10,850 nucleotides of DNA from positions 1-10,850 of the forward strand of contig JAOAGU010000033.1 in NCBI GenBank assembly GCA_026415595.1, read 5' to 3'. The position numbers and the translations under genes were made by a program. This DNA comes from Thermodesulfovibrio sp. (GTDB lineage: Bacteria > Nitrospirota > Thermodesulfovibrionia > Thermodesulfovibrionales > Thermodesulfovibrionaceae). The notes beneath the pieces were generated by a model. That model searched no databases. It was not told the DNA's origin and worked only from the letters and a program-made list of their open reading frames with translations. Positions 1 through 6,515 of the stretch are shown one piece after another (positions within the stretch are counted from its first letter, which is position 1; every line of letters begins with the position of its first letter).

Positions 1-991
1 CTGGAATTCTTATTTCATCTAATTTCATAAAGTCAGGAATTACATTGGGTAGAGAGATGTGTTTTACTCCCTTAATTAATAGCTTACCTACCAAGTAAGA
101 TAATGGATTCAATTTATAAACAACTATCATGGGTATATGTAAAAGAGTAGCCTGAAGAGTAGACGTTCCTGAGGTTATCAAGGCAACATCACTCATCGCA
201 AGGGCTGTAAAGGATTTTTCATTAAGTATAGTTACATTATCCATCTTTGATAATTTTTCTCTTACTTTAGCTTCAAATTCTATATTTGGAGCTTTCGGTA
301 TTATAAAATGGATTTTATCTTTATCAAATAAGTCTATGAGGTTTAACATTAATGGCATTTTTTTATCTATCTCCGATGGTCTACTGCCTGGCATTAATGT
401 TATAACTATCTCGCTTTTTATTCTAAATTTTTCTCGGATGATTTTTTTATCTTCTTGAGTTAAGGTATTTTCATTTCTAATTCCCATATTGCCCAATTCT
501 TGTTTCATAAGCTCATACATGGGATGTCCCACATATTTCACAGAGATACCAGCATCTTTGTATATTTTCTCCTCAAAAGGTAATATAACTGCCATATAAT
601 CTACATATTTTTTTATGATTTTAATCCTGCCTTTTCTCCATGCCCATATCTGAGGGCTTACGTAATATAGGACTTTTTTACCAAGTTTTTTAGCTTTGCC
701 GGCAAGTTTGAGATTAAAATCGGGAAAATCTATAAGAATAACTCCATCAACTTTTCTTAAGGTTTCCTCAGCTATTTTCAAGTTTTGTTTTAACTTTCTT
801 AGATGTCCGAAGACTTCGAATAATCCAAAGGCATGGGTTATGTCTCCAATAATATTTACTCCAGCTTCTTTCATATACTTACCGCCTATTCCAAAAAGTT
901 CAAAATCTTTAATAAGTTGCTTGGCAAGGAGAGCTCCATATAGCTCTCCAGAGGATTCTCCAGCAACTATTAGGAGTTTTTTTGAAGGCAT
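1..991 (-). CDS. lpxB: Lipid-A-disaccharide synthase, partial (3' end beyond window)
   Basis: LpxB is a membrane-associated GT19 glycosyltransferase. It joins UDP-2,3-diacylglucosamine to lipid X (2,3-diacylglucosamine-1-phosphate) to form the lipid A disaccharide on the cytoplasmic face of the inner membrane. I translated 330 codons from the ATG at 991 without a stop; the family is usually about 380 residues, so roughly 50 are missing. Visible family motifs are GESSGE (residues 11-16), DFPDFN (88-93), SPQIWAWR (112-119), GHP (155-157), PGSRPSE (201-207), SGTST (274-278) and HISLPN (311-316). The start overlaps the end of the upstream aminotransferase gene by 22 bases in another frame, and no strong Shine-Dalgarno sequence is visible, so translation is probably coupled. 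It is the last gene of the leftward operon inside the window. The identification is firm; the C-terminus cannot be judged. Confidence 0.95.
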   Translation of the reverse strand, partial: MPSKKLLIVAGESSGELYGALLAKQLIKDFELFGIGGKYMKEAGVNIIGDITHAFGLFEVFGHLRKLKQNLKIAEETLRKVDGVILIDFPDFNLKLAGKAKKLGKKVLYYVSPQIWAWRKGRIKIIKKYVDYMAVILPFEEKIYKDAGISVKYVGHPMYELMKQELGNMGIRNENTLTQEDKKIIREKFRIKSEIVITLMPGSRPSEIDKKMPLMLNLIDLFDKDKIHFIIPKAPNIEFEAKVREKLSKMDNVTILNEKSFTALAMSDVALITSGTSTLQATLLHIPMIVVYKLNPLSYLVGKLLIKGVKHISLPNVIPDFMKLDEIRIP

Positions 992-2073
992 CTCATTATT
1001 ATTTGTGATATCTGAAAGACTTCTTCCTCTGGAAGTTCAGGATAGAGAGGAAGAGAGAGAATCTCCTTTGAAACTGCCTCAGTTATGGGAAAGTCTCCTT
1101 CTTTGTAGCCCAGAAATTTTAAGGCACCTTGAAGATGCATCGGTATTGGATAATATACAACAGAAGGAAATCCATGATTATAGAGCATTTCTTTTATTCT
1201 ATCTCTTTCTTTAGAACGAATACTGTATAGATGATATACATGATAGGCATTAAGGGGTTCCTTTGGTGTTATAACTATATCATTAAGGAAGTTTGTATAA
1301 ATGGCAGCCTTTTTTCTTCTTAATTCATTATACTGGTCTATGTATTTCATTTTAACCCTTAAGATACCAGCTTGAATTTCATCAAGCCTTGAATTTAAAC
1401 CTATGGTGTCATGAATATATCTTCCTGGTGAACCATGATTTCTCAGTATTCTAATTTTTTCAGCTAAATCTACACTATTTGTTACAATCATACCACCATC
1501 ACCAAAACAGCCAAGATTTTTACTTGGATAAAAGCTAAAACACCCGATATCTGCCAAACTTCCTATTTTTATATCTTTTATTTTAGCGCCAAATGCTTGT
1601 GCTGCATCTTCAATTACCTTTAAACCGTATTTTTTAGCAATTTCATTTATTTTTTCCATATTTGCCGGACATCCAAAAATATGCACTGCAATTATGGCTT
1701 TTGTATTTGGAGTAATTTTTTCCTCAATTTTATAGGGGTCTATGTTATATGTTTCCTCTTCAATATCAACAAAAACAGGTTTAGCTCCTACATATACTAT
1801 TGCTTCAATCGTAGCAAAAAAGGTAAATGGCGTTGTTATGACTTCGTCACCTTTTCCTATATTTAAAGCTCTGAGAGCTAAATGTAAGGCATCTGTGCCT
1901 GATGCAACACCAACTGCCTCTTTAACTCCTAAATAGGTTTTCACCTCTTCTTCAAAGTTTTTTACATTTTCCCCAAGAATATAATGGGAACTTTCAAGAA
2001 TTTCATTTATACATTCCAATATTTCTTCTTTTATATTTACATACTGTGCTTTGAGGTCAATAAAGGGTTTCAT
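970..2073 (-). CDS. gnnB: DegT/DnrJ/EryC1 PLP-dependent sugar aminotransferase, probable GnnB
   Basis: This 367-residue protein is of normal length for a fold-type I sugar aminotransferase. It has the phosphate-binding SGTDAL segment (58-63), the cofactor-ring Asp in EDAAQ (155-159), the Schiff-base lysine K185 in FYPSKNLG, the GDGG turn (191-194), RNHG (211-214) and NSRLDEIQA (227-235). Family members transfer an amino group from glutamate to a keto-sugar nucleotide. The gene overlaps the upstream oxidoreductase by ATGA (2070-2073) and runs 22 bases into lpxB. In Acidithiobacillus ferrooxidans the oxidoreductase/aminotransferase pair GnnA/GnnB lies next to lipid A genes and makes UDP-GlcNAc3N, so I infer that role here. 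The exact substrate cannot be read from the sequence; another amino-sugar pathway for O-antigen or surface glycans is possible. A GGAGG nine bases before the ATG supports the start. Confidence 0.8.
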   Translation of the reverse strand: MKPFIDLKAQYVNIKEEILECINEILESSHYILGENVKNFEEEVKTYLGVKEAVGVASGTDALHLALRALNIGKGDEVITTPFTFFATIEAIVYVGAKPVFVDIEEETYNIDPYKIEEKITPNTKAIIAVHIFGCPANMEKINEIAKKYGLKVIEDAAQAFGAKIKDIKIGSLADIGCFSFYPSKNLGCFGDGGMIVTNSVDLAEKIRILRNHGSPGRYIHDTIGLNSRLDEIQAGILRVKMKYIDQYNELRRKKAAIYTNFLNDIVITPKEPLNAYHVYHLYSIRSKERDRIKEMLYNHGFPSVVYYPIPMHLQGALKFLGYKEGDFPITEAVSKEILSLPLYPELPEEEVFQISQIIMRCLQKNS

Positions 2074-3005
2074 GCAGTAATGCCTCCGTTTATATGATTT
2101 ATTATTTTCAAAACCTCTACTATATCATCAAATGAGGGAGCCTTTGATGAAAGCCTTCTTTTATCTACAGCTCTCAAAAAATCTCTAATTTCTTCATATA
2201 AAGCATTGGAATCTTTGTTTTTTATCGGGATTTCTACATCAGATCCATTTTCATTTATTTTTACTATTTTTTTATTGATTAAGTCTGCATGCAGACTAAA
2301 GCCTTCATCAATAATAGAAAGAGTTCTCTGAAAATGGGAAGAAATTCTACTTGCTAAGAGATTTGCACATATACTTTTGCCGTTAATTTCTAAGTCAAGC
2401 CATGCTGCAGCAATATCAATTTTACTCGTCATGAGGCTTTTTTTAAATGACTTTAAGTCTTTAATAGCAGGCTTTCCAGATTTCCTGAAAATCATCCATA
2501 TTAAATCCATGTCATGTATCATTAAATCAAAAGTTACATCAGTATCTGTAGCTCTACCCAGAAATGGTGAAATCCTTTGTGCAGTTATGAAAGCTGGATT
2601 TTTAATATGCCGTATTAATGAAATCACAACTGGATTAAATCTCTCTATTAAGCCAACTTGAAGAATGATTTTTCTTTTTTTTGCTTCTCTTAGTAACCAC
2701 ATGGCATCCGATGGATTTTCCACTAAAGGTTTTTCAACAAAGAGGTCCTTGCCTTCTTTAATTAATTCTGAGGCAATTTCAAAATGGGTATCAGTTGGAG
2801 TTACTATGAAAAAAATTGATGCTCTATCTGTTAATTCTTTAAAGTCATCTGTATATTTTAGCCCATAATCTTTTGCCGATTCCCGAGCTCTATTAATATC
2901 TTTGTCAGCAATCCCGACAATCTCCACATCCTCCATTTGAGAAAGTATTTTTATATGTCTTTGTCCAAAGTATCCTGCACCTATTACTGCAATTTTATAC
3001 TTCAT
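2070..3005 (-). CDS. gnnA: Gfo/Idh/MocA-family NAD-dependent sugar dehydrogenase, probable GnnA
   Basis: This 311-residue protein opens with an N-terminal Rossmann fold: a beta strand, then the dinucleotide-binding GAGYFG (9-14). The family signature VEKP (90-93) supplies the catalytic-site lysine K92. The segment GLIERFNP (118-125) resembles UDP-GlcNAc 3-dehydrogenases, and DLMIHDMDL (160-168) supplies the active-site His/Asp of the C-terminal domain. These enzymes oxidise a sugar hydroxyl using NAD(P)+. With the directly following aminotransferase and lpxB, the best-fitting role is oxidation of UDP-GlcNAc at C3, the first step to UDP-GlcNAc3N for lipid A with amide-linked 3-acyl chains. The family call is firm and the substrate is inferred from context. 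The start overlaps the end of the siroheme gene by 11 bases. Confidence 0.78.
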   Translation of the reverse strand: MKYKIAVIGAGYFGQRHIKILSQMEDVEIVGIADKDINRARESAKDYGLKYTDDFKELTDRASIFFIVTPTDTHFEIASELIKEGKDLFVEKPLVENPSDAMWLLREAKKRKIILQVGLIERFNPVVISLIRHIKNPAFITAQRISPFLGRATDTDVTFDLMIHDMDLIWMIFRKSGKPAIKDLKSFKKSLMTSKIDIAAAWLDLEINGKSICANLLASRISSHFQRTLSIIDEGFSLHADLINKKIVKINENGSDVEIPIKNKDSNALYEEIRDFLRAVDKRRLSSKAPSFDDIVEVLKIINHINGGITA

Positions 3006-3633
3006 TTATTATCCTATCTATCTCCTCTTTTGCTCTTTTGAAACCGTATTGTCTCAAAATTGACACAATTTGTTTTGAAGCTATTTTTTTGAAAAGTTTC
3101 TGTCTTTTTTTACTATCCTTTATCTTGTCTTTAATTTCTTTGCGTAAAGTTTTTAAAAACTTTAAATATAAAGCAAATTCTTTGCCATAATTATATTGGA
3201 GCTCTTCTTTAATTGTCCTGCTAAGTGCAGGAAATTCAGTAGAAACTGCTATTTTTAGATGTCCCTTTTCAAAAATAGCTGGAACTATAAATTCTATATT
3301 GTTTGTTTTTTTTACGATTTCCTTTTTTTCCACACTATTTACAAGAAATTGAGCATTTTTTAGAATTTGAGTATTTATTTTACTATCTGATGTGGCGGCT
3401 ATTACTAAAAAAGCATTTTTAATATCATTTTTAGAATAATTTTTTCTTAAATACTCTATTTTGCCCTTTTCAACGAGTTTTTGAATATTGTGGGTAATAT
3501 CTGGACTTATTACAGTGATATCCGCACCGTACTTTAGAAGCTTTTTTATTTTCCTTTCCGCAACTGTGCCACCACCTACTACAACACACTTTTTCCCTTT
3601 TATATCAATAAAAATCGGAAAAAAATTGGACAT
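2995..3633 (-). CDS. Precorrin-2 dehydrogenase/sirohydrochlorin ferrochelatase-like protein (CysG N-terminal/Met8 type), divergent active site
   Basis: This 212-residue protein has the length of the stand-alone siroheme-synthase module, without the SUMT methyltransferase domain of full CysG. The NAD-binding GGGTVAERK is at 20-28, followed by VISPD (41-45) and VIAATSD (77-83). Enzymes of this family oxidise precorrin-2 to sirohydrochlorin and some insert Fe2+, giving siroheme for sulfite and nitrite reductases. By hand alignment the usual NVVD, with the catalytic Asp, reads NSVE here (N99-E102), followed by about six extra residues before FIVPA (115-119). The usual S-x-GG-x-SP loop is shortened to AVSTEFP (129-135), losing the glycines and the Ser next to Pro. 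It may be altered in activity. The gene abuts bamD (TAA then ATG, no gap) and overlaps the next gene by 11 bases. It could be a diverged but working enzyme or one specialised for a single step. Confidence 0.82.
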   Translation of the reverse strand: MSNFFPIFIDIKGKKCVVVGGGTVAERKIKKLLKYGADITVISPDITHNIQKLVEKGKIEYLRKNYSKNDIKNAFLVIAATSDSKINTQILKNAQFLVNSVEKKEIVKKTNNIEFIVPAIFEKGHLKIAVSTEFPALSRTIKEELQYNYGKEFALYLKFLKTLRKEIKDKIKDSKKRQKLFKKIASKQIVSILRQYGFKRAKEEIDRIINEV

Positions 3634-4392
3634 TTATTGAATTTTCATTCCTTCAGCTTTTTTAGCGAATTTGCTATCTGGAAATTTATCTTTGAGCATC
3701 TTTAAATACTGTCTTGCCATATCTGGCATTTCAATCCTTCTATAGGAATCTGCAAGAAGATAGAGAGCCTCGTCAAGATTTTTAAAATCTGAATAATTTT
3801 TAACAATCCCTTCAAACCTGCCTATTGCTGCCTTGTATGACCCCTTTTTATGATAGAATTTACCTATTATCAACTCGCCTTCAGCTATTATATTTCTACA
3901 TTTCTGAATTCGTAAAGGAAGTATTTCACCGTATGGATGTCTGGGATATATTTTTTCAAGTTTGAGAAACTCTTCAAGTGCTTTCTGGGCAGTGCCAGCG
4001 CCTCTTTCAGCACCTTCAATCTGTCTAAAATATGCCATCCCGATGCTGTACTGAGCATAGGGAGCATAGGTAGATTCAGGATAAAGCTCAATAAATCTTC
4101 TGTATTCAGTTACAGCAAGTTCTGTTTCATCTTCTTTAAGATATGAATCTGCTATTTTAAGCTGTGCGAGGGGAGCATACTCCTTTGCAGATTCTCTATT
4201 TTTGATTTCAAGGAGCAGTTTTCTTGCCTCTTCATATTCTTTTTTACTAATTAATTCGTCAGACTTTTTAAGATATGTGACTGGATCAAATTCCTCTTTT
4301 TTTATTTGAGTTTTTCCACTGCAGTTAATAATTGTTAATGATATAATAAAAACGAAAACAAGATAAATAATTTTGTTTGCCTTATTAGCCAT
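3634..4392 (-). CDS. bamD: Outer membrane assembly lipoprotein BamD (ComL/YfiO family)
   Basis: BamD is an outer-membrane lipoprotein that, with BamA, folds and inserts beta-barrel proteins. The 252-residue protein starts with a signal peptide (charged N-terminus, hydrophobic 8-22) and a probable lipidation Cys, C24, followed by Ser, which fits outer-membrane sorting. Residue -1 is Asn, atypical for a lipobox. The rest is TPR-like helical repeats: EEARKLLLEI near 54-63, AVTEYRRFIELYPES near 93-107, the family segment ERGAGTAQKALEEF near 129-142, and EGELIIGKFYHKKGSYKAAIGR at 171-192. Length fits the family (about 240-280). An AAGGAG seven bases before the ATG supports the start. The stop codon directly abuts the next gene. 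It sits 15 bases after acylphosphatase, in the same operon as the M48 lipoprotein and lipid A genes. Confidence 0.88.
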   Translation of the reverse strand: MANKANKIIYLVFVFIISLTIINCSGKTQIKKEEFDPVTYLKKSDELISKKEYEEARKLLLEIKNRESAKEYAPLAQLKIADSYLKEDETELAVTEYRRFIELYPESTYAPYAQYSIGMAYFRQIEGAERGAGTAQKALEEFLKLEKIYPRHPYGEILPLRIQKCRNIIAEGELIIGKFYHKKGSYKAAIGRFEGIVKNYSDFKNLDEALYLLADSYRRIEMPDMARQYLKMLKDKFPDSKFAKKAEGMKIQ

Positions 4393-4407
4393 ATAGACAC
4401 TCCTTAA

Positions 4408-4683
4408 TCAAAAGGTTCTTATTATTTTAAAATCTATCAAACCATCAGGTTCACTCCATATTACTTCAATATTGTCAACTTTTGCATGAGGTGGACCTTC
4501 TTTACATCTCTCTATGGCAATTGAGATTTTATCTTCATCGCCTTCAAATACTGCTTCAACTCTTCCATCTCTTAAATTTCTTACCCAACCTTTTAATCCC
4601 AGAGAATCTGCTACATCTTTAGTAAAGGCTCTATAAAAAACACCTTGAACTCTACCACTTATCAAAAGATGTGCTTTTTTCAT
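4408..4683 (-). CDS. acyP: Acylphosphatase
   Basis: This small cytoplasmic enzyme hydrolyses the carboxyl-phosphate bond of acyl phosphates such as acetyl phosphate or carbamoyl phosphate. At 91 residues it has exactly the family size. The signature GRVQGVFYRAF (10-20) holds the phosphate-binding loop and the catalytic Arg R18. GWVRNLRDGRVEAVFEG (32-48) carries the second catalytic residue, N36. Both key residues are intact, so it should be active. Its gene is 10 bases from the end of the M48 protease gene and 15 bases before bamD. A GGGAGGA before the ATG gives a good ribosome-binding site. Its link to the envelope genes around it is unclear; it may simply share the transcript. Confidence 0.95.
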   Translation of the reverse strand: MKKAHLLISGRVQGVFYRAFTKDVADSLGLKGWVRNLRDGRVEAVFEGDEDKISIAIERCKEGPPHAKVDNIEVIWSEPDGLIDFKIIRTF

Positions 4684-4693
4684 TCATTCCTCC

Positions 4694-5977
4694 CTAATAT
4701 CCTCTAAGATTTCTAAGTCTTCTCTGAGCATCTGCTTCCCAGCCGCGTTTCCCATCAGAAAGCTGAAGTGCTGTTGATAGATTATCAATAGCCTTAGTTC
4801 TGTTACCTATAGCCTGATAGTCTACACCGAGATAATAGTAAAGATCTGGATTATCATTTACTAAATTTTTAGCTCTTTCAAGGGTATTTATGCTTGCACT
4901 CCACTGATTTAATTGATTCTGAGCAATACCCTTTATAAGCATTGGTCTAAAATAAAAACTGTCAAGACCTATGGCTTTATCGGCATCACTAATTGCTTCT
5001 TGAAATCTTTTCAGGTTAAGATTTACAAGTGCTCTGTATGTAAATGCCTGATTGCTGCCATAAATATCTATTGCCCGATCAAGAAGGTTCAATGCCTGAG
5101 TGAAATTACGAGACTTTATATGTTTTTTTGCTTCTTCAATATAATCATAAGACTCTTTTGTTGACTTAAGTATTGCCTGAATTCTGCTAAAAGTGGTACT
5201 ATTCTGTCTTAATTTATAAGAATCAGGATATTGTTGGGAAATCATTTGTTGAACATTTTTTATTCTTGTATCAGGTAAAGGATGAGTACTTAACCATTCA
5301 ACAGATATGCCTTTTTCAAGTGTTTTAAATTTTTCAAACATGCTTAAAAGTCCCCTCGGATCATATCCCGATTGATAGCTGAACCTTACTCCTAAAGCAT
5401 CGGCTTCGTTTTCCTGGTCTCTGCTGAATTTTAACTGAAGAAGTCCTGCTGATACCTGAGCAAGACTCATAACCGCAGAGGCATAATCACTTCCCTGCAA
5501 AGCAATCCCAAGAATACTTACAAGAATACTCATACCATAGGTTTTTTCAAGAAATTTAGCATGATGCCGTGCATTTATATGACCCAATTCATGGGCAAGC
5601 ACACCTGCAAGCTCACTTTCGTTTTCCATTTTCAAAAGTATTCCTCTTGTAATAAAAACAGGTCCGCCAGGTAACGCAAAGGCATTTATATCTGGAGAGT
5701 TTACTATGTAAAATTGATAATCCACCTTTCTTGGTGTTACATTTGCTATTTTAGCTCCGAGTTGTTTTATGTAGTTTTGAACTTCTCTGTCGGGATACAG
5801 ACCGTCATTTTCATTTATTGCTGTAGGAACTACTTTTTGACCAATCTCAATCTCCTGTTGAGTAGAAAGAAGTGTGTATGTTTTTTTACCTGAGATAGGG
5901 TCAATTTCAGCTACGCAGGAGATAGAAAAAATGGATAATAGGATTAAAATTAAAAATTTAAAAAATTTCTTCTTCAT
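4694..5977 (-). CDS. M48-family metalloprotease lipoprotein with C-terminal TPR repeats (BepA/YfgC-like)
   Basis: This 427-residue protein begins with a lipoprotein-type signal peptide (K2-K4, hydrophobic 5-19) and a likely lipidated C21 (SISC, a non-standard -3 residue). An M48 zinc-peptidase domain spans about 40-255, with HELGH at 129-133 (two zinc His and the catalytic Glu E130), the third ligand E191 in ENEAD (189-193), and STHPLPDTR at 230-238. TPR-like helices follow at about 275-420. The layout matches BepA, the E. coli periplasmic protease and chaperone that works with the BAM complex on LptD assembly, except that BepA is not lipid-anchored. Co-occurrence with bamD and lipid A genes supports an outer-membrane quality-control role. 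The start has a strong GAGGTGG site, placed inside the end of the upstream gene (20-base overlap). Substrates are unknown. Confidence 0.88.
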   Translation of the reverse strand: MKKKFFKFLILILLSIFSISCVAEIDPISGKKTYTLLSTQQEIEIGQKVVPTAINENDGLYPDREVQNYIKQLGAKIANVTPRKVDYQFYIVNSPDINAFALPGGPVFITRGILLKMENESELAGVLAHELGHINARHHAKFLEKTYGMSILVSILGIALQGSDYASAVMSLAQVSAGLLQLKFSRDQENEADALGVRFSYQSGYDPRGLLSMFEKFKTLEKGISVEWLSTHPLPDTRIKNVQQMISQQYPDSYKLRQNSTTFSRIQAILKSTKESYDYIEEAKKHIKSRNFTQALNLLDRAIDIYGSNQAFTYRALVNLNLKRFQEAISDADKAIGLDSFYFRPMLIKGIAQNQLNQWSASINTLERAKNLVNDNPDLYYYLGVDYQAIGNRTKAIDNLSTALQLSDGKRGWEADAQRRLRNLRGY

Positions 5978-6308
5978 TTACCACCTCATTTTTTATCCTG
6001 CCTACAAGTTCTTGTAAAGCAGGAAAAACATCTGTACGAAGCCTGCCAGCTACCAGCACTTTCATTATGTCATCTCCAACTTTTAGATACCCTTCATTTA
6101 TCCAGACCCTGACATCTAAAATTCCTTCCTTTATTTTTATTTCATTAATTATTTTATTGAGATTTTCGGAGTCAAAGGAAAGTTTCATCCCCTTAACAGG
6201 TTTTCCATCCTTTGAAGTCTCCCTTACAATCCCGTTATGAATAAGTATCATCCCCGCAGATTTACTTTCAGGATTTTCTTTGATTTCCCTGAGCCAGCTT
6301 TCTATCAT
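5958..6308 (-). CDS. MoaE-like protein with atypical C-terminus
   Basis: This 116-residue protein resembles MoaE, the large subunit of molybdopterin synthase, which with thiocarboxylated MoaD puts the dithiolene sulfurs into molybdopterin. MoaE-like parts are GMILIHNGIVRE (19-30), matching the N-terminal strand and G-x-VR motif, and INEGYLKVGDDIMKVLVAG (70-88), matching the I-x-x-G-x-L-x-x-G-(D/E) region. The usual SAHR region reads GRLR (88-91) and the usual KTRAPFWK segment reads KNEVVNEE (106-113). K106 may match the first catalytic Lys, but the second is Glu in my hand alignment. Short MoaE-like proteins of this kind occur in sulfate-reducing bacteria, as far as I recall. It is the first gene of the leftward operon and overlaps the protease gene by 20 bases. 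No Shine-Dalgarno sequence precedes the ATG and no other in-frame start is available upstream. Confidence 0.7.
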   Translation of the reverse strand: MIESWLREIKENPESKSAGMILIHNGIVRETSKDGKPVKGMKLSFDSENLNKIINEIKIKEGILDVRVWINEGYLKVGDDIMKVLVAGRLRTDVFPALQELVGRIKNEVVNEEEIF

Positions 6309-6315
6309 ATAATGT

Positions 6316-6344
6316 AGTTTAACAAAATTAATTTTTAAAGTTAA
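6316..6344 (-). promoter_or_regulatory. Possible sigma70-type promoter of the leftward eight-gene operon
   Basis: On the minus strand TTAACT (6339-6344) and TAAACT (6316-6321) are separated by 17 bases, each matching four of six consensus positions. The first transcribed base would fall at or very near the A of the ATG at 6308, which would make the first gene leaderless. That agrees with the absence of a Shine-Dalgarno sequence. The region is very AT-rich, so chance matches are likely. Confidence 0.35.
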
Positions 6345-6369
6345 GTAGTTTTTATTTGAGACATATTAC

Positions 6370-6399
6370 TTGAATAATTTTAGAAATTTTTTGTATCTT
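6370..6399 (+). promoter_or_regulatory. Possible promoter of tRNA-Leu and galU
   Basis: TTGAAT (6370-6375) and TATCTT (6394-6399) are spaced by 18 bases, with four of six matches each. Transcription would begin near 6406, almost at the mature 5' end of the tRNA. The motifs are weak and lie in an AT-rich stretch, so this is a candidate only; some promoter must exist in the 98-base divergent gap. Confidence 0.3.
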
Positions 6400-6406
6400 A
6401 AAAATA

Positions 6407-6492
6407 GCCGGAGTGGCGGAACTGGTAGACGCAAGGGACTTAAAATCCCTCGGAGGGTTCCCTCCGTACGAGTTCGAGTCTCGTCTCCGGCA
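6407..6492 (+). tRNA. tRNA-Leu, anticodon UAA
   Basis: This class II tRNA is 86 bases long without encoded CCA. The acceptor stem GCCGGAG (6407-6413) pairs perfectly with CTCCGGC (6485-6491), with discriminator A at 6492. The D arm contains the GGTAGACGC-type sequence typical of Leu tRNAs. The anticodon stem AGGGA/TCCCT (6434-6438/6446-6450) encloses a seven-base loop with anticodon TAA (6441-6443), which reads UUA codons. The long variable arm forms a GGAGG/CCTCC hairpin, and the T arm is ACGAG/CTCGT around TTCGAGT. The 3' CCA must be added by nucleotidyltransferase. galU begins only about 20 bases downstream with no terminator between, so the two are probably co-transcribed and separated by tRNA processing. 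Confidence 0.97.
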
Positions 6493-6505
6493 TTATTTTT
6501 TATCT

Positions 6506-6510
6506 GGAGG
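6506..6510 (+). promoter_or_regulatory. Ribosome-binding site deciding the galU start
   Basis: GGAGG lies two bases before the ATG at 6513 and five bases before the in-frame ATG at 6516. The spacing favours 6516, which also gives the N-terminus MIKKAVLP usual for GalU. Confidence 0.7.
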
Positions 6511-6515
6511 GCATG

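Larger units (their letters stand above)
6309..6406. other. Divergent AT-rich intergenic region
   Basis: This 98-base gap lies between the leftward operon and the rightward tRNA-Leu. It is almost entirely A and T and contains the two candidate promoters listed separately. I see no terminator, riboswitch-like structure or coding region in it. Confidence 0.7.

Noticed and set aside
696..1214. 172-codon open frame on the plus strand
   Set aside because: It lies antisense to lpxB and the aminotransferase gene, both with clear family motifs; its translation shows no domain and simply mirrors their codon use.
1681..1936. Two short plus-strand open frames
   Set aside because: Both are antisense to the core of the DegT aminotransferase and resemble no protein family.
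2377..2868. Two plus-strand open frames of 94 and 67 codons
   Set aside because: They are antisense to the well-supported Gfo/Idh oxidoreductase gene and lack recognisable motifs.
6343..6371. Imperfect inverted repeat AAGTAGT/ATTACTT in the divergent region
   Set aside because: Arms of seven bases with one mismatch in such AT-rich DNA are expected by chance; there is no second copy to support an operator.
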